Source of the DNA: JAAZLS01 sp964585925
GTDB taxonomy: Bacteria; Bacillota; Dethiobacteria; DTU022
Direction of reading: 5' to 3'
Length of the DNA stretch: 64,000 nucleotides
Assembly (NCBI GenBank): GCA_964585925.1
Contig: CAZPFS010000001.1
Span: 1 to 64,000, forward strand
The translations under genes and the position numbers were made by a program. Positions within the stretch are counted from its first letter, which is position 1; every line of letters starts with the position of its first letter. The notes under the pieces were generated by a model that was not told the DNA's origin, ran no database searches, and saw only the letters and a program-made list of their open reading frames with translations. This document shows positions 62,566 through 64,000 of this stretch, one piece after another.

Positions 62566-63249
62566 ATGAAAAATCAACTAAAACCGGGTGCGCAACTGCA
62601 ATTGTTCAATAAACAGGATCATCTTTGCTATACTGCCGGGATCAAGAAAATAGGGAAATACTCTTTTACTATCTACGCCCCGGTATGTGAGGATTGCAGG
62701 CTCATCCTGCCTCCGGGCAGCTGGTGGCCGGCTCGCCTGATCGGTACGGACGCCCTGTACTGTTTTTTCGCCCAGGTGCTGGAAATCAATAGGGATCCGC
62801 TACTTAATTATGTGATATGCAGCCCCCAAGAGGTGCGCAGGTGTCAGCGAAGAAAATATTTCAGGCTTTCCTGTATCCAGAATGTAACTTATTGGAAAAA
62901 CGGCGAGGGGCCTGATTGGGGCAAAAATGTGGCGGCAGGAATAAAGCGTTGCGAATCTATAGGCTCAGGAAACCAGGCGGTGGCTATAGATCTTTCGGGG
63001 GGCGGTTTGAGTATGGTTTGCCAGGAATTTATTCCCCGGCAAACCAGACTGTTACTGGAAATAGCCCTGAGCAAAGGGAAAGAACGACACCGACTGGAGG
63101 GAATAGTAGTAAGGTCAACTCCCCTAAATTATATTTCACGCAAAAGATACCGGGTGGGAGTGGCATTCAATGCCATAAGCTCGGGCAGAAGGGAAAGAAT
63201 AATTCGTTATCTGTTTGCAGCAATGAGAAAAAGGATAAACAATGGCTGA
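62566..63249 (+). CDS. PilZ domain c-di-GMP receptor (YcgR-like flagellar brake)
   Basis: 227 residues: an N-terminal YcgR-N-like beta domain (1-90), then a PilZ domain with RxxxR at 96-100 in QRRKYFRL and the DLSGGGLSM motif near 142-150. Both c-di-GMP binding elements are present. It probably slows the motor or stator when c-di-GMP is high, matching YpfA/DgrA and YcgR. It sits between flhG and the sigma-28 gene. Confidence 0.9.
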   Translation: MKNQLKPGAQLQLFNKQDHLCYTAGIKKIGKYSFTIYAPVCEDCRLILPPGSWWPARLIGTDALYCFFAQVLEINRDPLLNYVICSPQEVRRCQRRKYFRLSCIQNVTYWKNGEGPDWGKNVAAGIKRCESIGSGNQAVAIDLSGGGLSMVCQEFIPRQTRLLLEIALSKGKERHRLEGIVVRSTPLNYISRKRYRVGVAFNAISSGRRERIIRYLFAAMRKRINNG

Positions 63250-63283
63250 TCCTGGGGCAGCATATGGGAAAGGATGAGGGTCA

Positions 63284-64000
63284 ATGCTTGATGGAAATGT
63301 CAGGCAAAGCTATACAGCTTGTGCCGATTCTCAGTCCAGGGAGGACCTGGTGATATCTTATCTTCCTTTAATCAGGAAAATGGCTGGAAAGCTGAACATT
63401 GCCTTGCCGGCATCCCTGGACAAGAGCGACCTGATAGGCAGTGGAATAATAGGCCTGCTGGAAGCCTGTGAGCGATACCAGCCCTCCAGGGGGGTAAAAT
63501 TTTCTTCCTATGCCATGCTTCGGATCAAGGGGGCGATGATCGATGAGATCCGCAAGGTAAGTCTGGCCCCTCGTTCTTTCTTTTCCAGATTGCGACAGAT
63601 CCAGGAAGCGACGGAGAATCTACGTCTGGGTTTGGATCGTGAACCCACTACCGGTGAAATTGCCGCCCATCTGGGGTGGCTGGAAACAACGGTCCATCGG
63701 GTGTGGTCGCAATATAACTTGCTTGCAATTACCTCCTTGGAAACAGTGCTGTTTGGGGAAATGGGAGAAACCGGTTGCACCCTGGGAGAGGTCATTCCCG
63801 CCGACAGAGATGCTCCCGAGCAGGCGCTGCTTAGGAAAGAGCGCTGTCACCTTCTGTCAGAAGCGCTGGCCAAACTCCCCGAACGGGAAAAGTTGTTGTT
63901 GTCATTGTATTACCATGAGGATTTGACCCAGAAAGAAATCGCGCAGATCATGAATATTTCTACGGTCCGGGTTTCACAGATACATGCCCGGGCAATTCAG
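63284..64000 (+). CDS. fliA: RNA polymerase sigma-28 factor, partial at window edge
   Basis: Sigma factor for late flagellar genes (FliA/SigD family), cut by the end of the window after 239 codons; usual length is about 240-260, so nearly complete. Region 2 is seen in YLPLIRKMAGKL, LIGSGIIGLLEACERYQPSRGVKFSSYAMLRIKGAMIDEIRK; region 3 in REPTTGEIAAHLG; region 4 in ALAKLPEREKLLLSLYYHEDLTQKEIAQIMNISTVRVSQIHARAIQ (in part). ATG 63284 is preceded by AAAGGATGAGGG. Its inhibitor FlgM is at 35076 and candidate promoters lie at 22564 and 34998. Confidence 0.93.
   Translation, partial: MLDGNVRQSYTACADSQSREDLVISYLPLIRKMAGKLNIALPASLDKSDLIGSGIIGLLEACERYQPSRGVKFSSYAMLRIKGAMIDEIRKVSLAPRSFFSRLRQIQEATENLRLGLDREPTTGEIAAHLGWLETTVHRVWSQYNLLAITSLETVLFGEMGETGCTLGEVIPADRDAPEQALLRKERCHLLSEALAKLPEREKLLLSLYYHEDLTQKEIAQIMNISTVRVSQIHARAIQ

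Overview
The window looks like chromosomal DNA from an anaerobic, motile Firmicute of the Clostridia/Peptococcia type. Three things suggest this: the co-linear flagellar gene order, which is the clostridial one (flgM-flgN-flgK-flgL-fliW-csrA-flaG-fliD-fliS followed by flgB...fliA); the strong GGAGG-type ribosome sites with frequent TTG and GTG starts; and a flavodiiron O2/NO reductase. No rRNA, tRNA, CRISPR array, transposase or prophage gene was seen. The assignment to a lineage is inference.

Region 1 (1-3600): a membrane GGDEF diguanylate cyclase, then on the minus strand a two-gene unit of flavodiiron protein (fprA) and O6-alkylguanine-DNA alkyltransferase (ogt).

Region 2 (3600-11900): an accessory cluster that I read as a metal or metal-chelate acquisition system. 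It starts with a promoter and a structured leader that ends in a terminator (riboswitch-like, possibly of the Moco/Tuco type). It encodes four lipoproteins, of which at least two share a sulfite-oxidase-like fold without the cysteine ligand, a FecCD-type ABC importer (binding lipoprotein, permease, ATPase), a DUF4213/DUF364 putative heavy-metal chelation protein, and a last small ORF interrupted by an in-frame TGA.

Region 3 (11900-22500): recC-recB-recD and an AlkA-type glycosylase, tightly overlapping. RecBCD is unusual in Firmicutes, where AddAB is normal.

Region 4 (22500-31600): flagellin with a sigma-28-like promoter and a leader carrying two GGA-loop hairpins that fit CsrA control; a short FtsH-like protease with a membrane partner; pncC, a membrane metallophosphoesterase, thpR, recA, recX and a CBS-ACT protein.

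Region 5 (31700-64000): HD-GYP phosphodiesterase, ComFB and FapA, then the late flagellar genes (flgM to fliS), then the long structural, export and motor operon from flgB to sigma-28. The flgB operon has tandem sigma-A promoters followed by a GEMM-I cyclic-di-GMP riboswitch with a terminator. fliM, cheY and flbD/swrD are missing from their usual places. A GGDEF protein, an HD-GYP protein, a c-di-GMP riboswitch and a PilZ protein in one window make a nearly complete c-di-GMP control circuit over motility. CsrA, FliW and flagellin give a second, post-transcriptional circuit.
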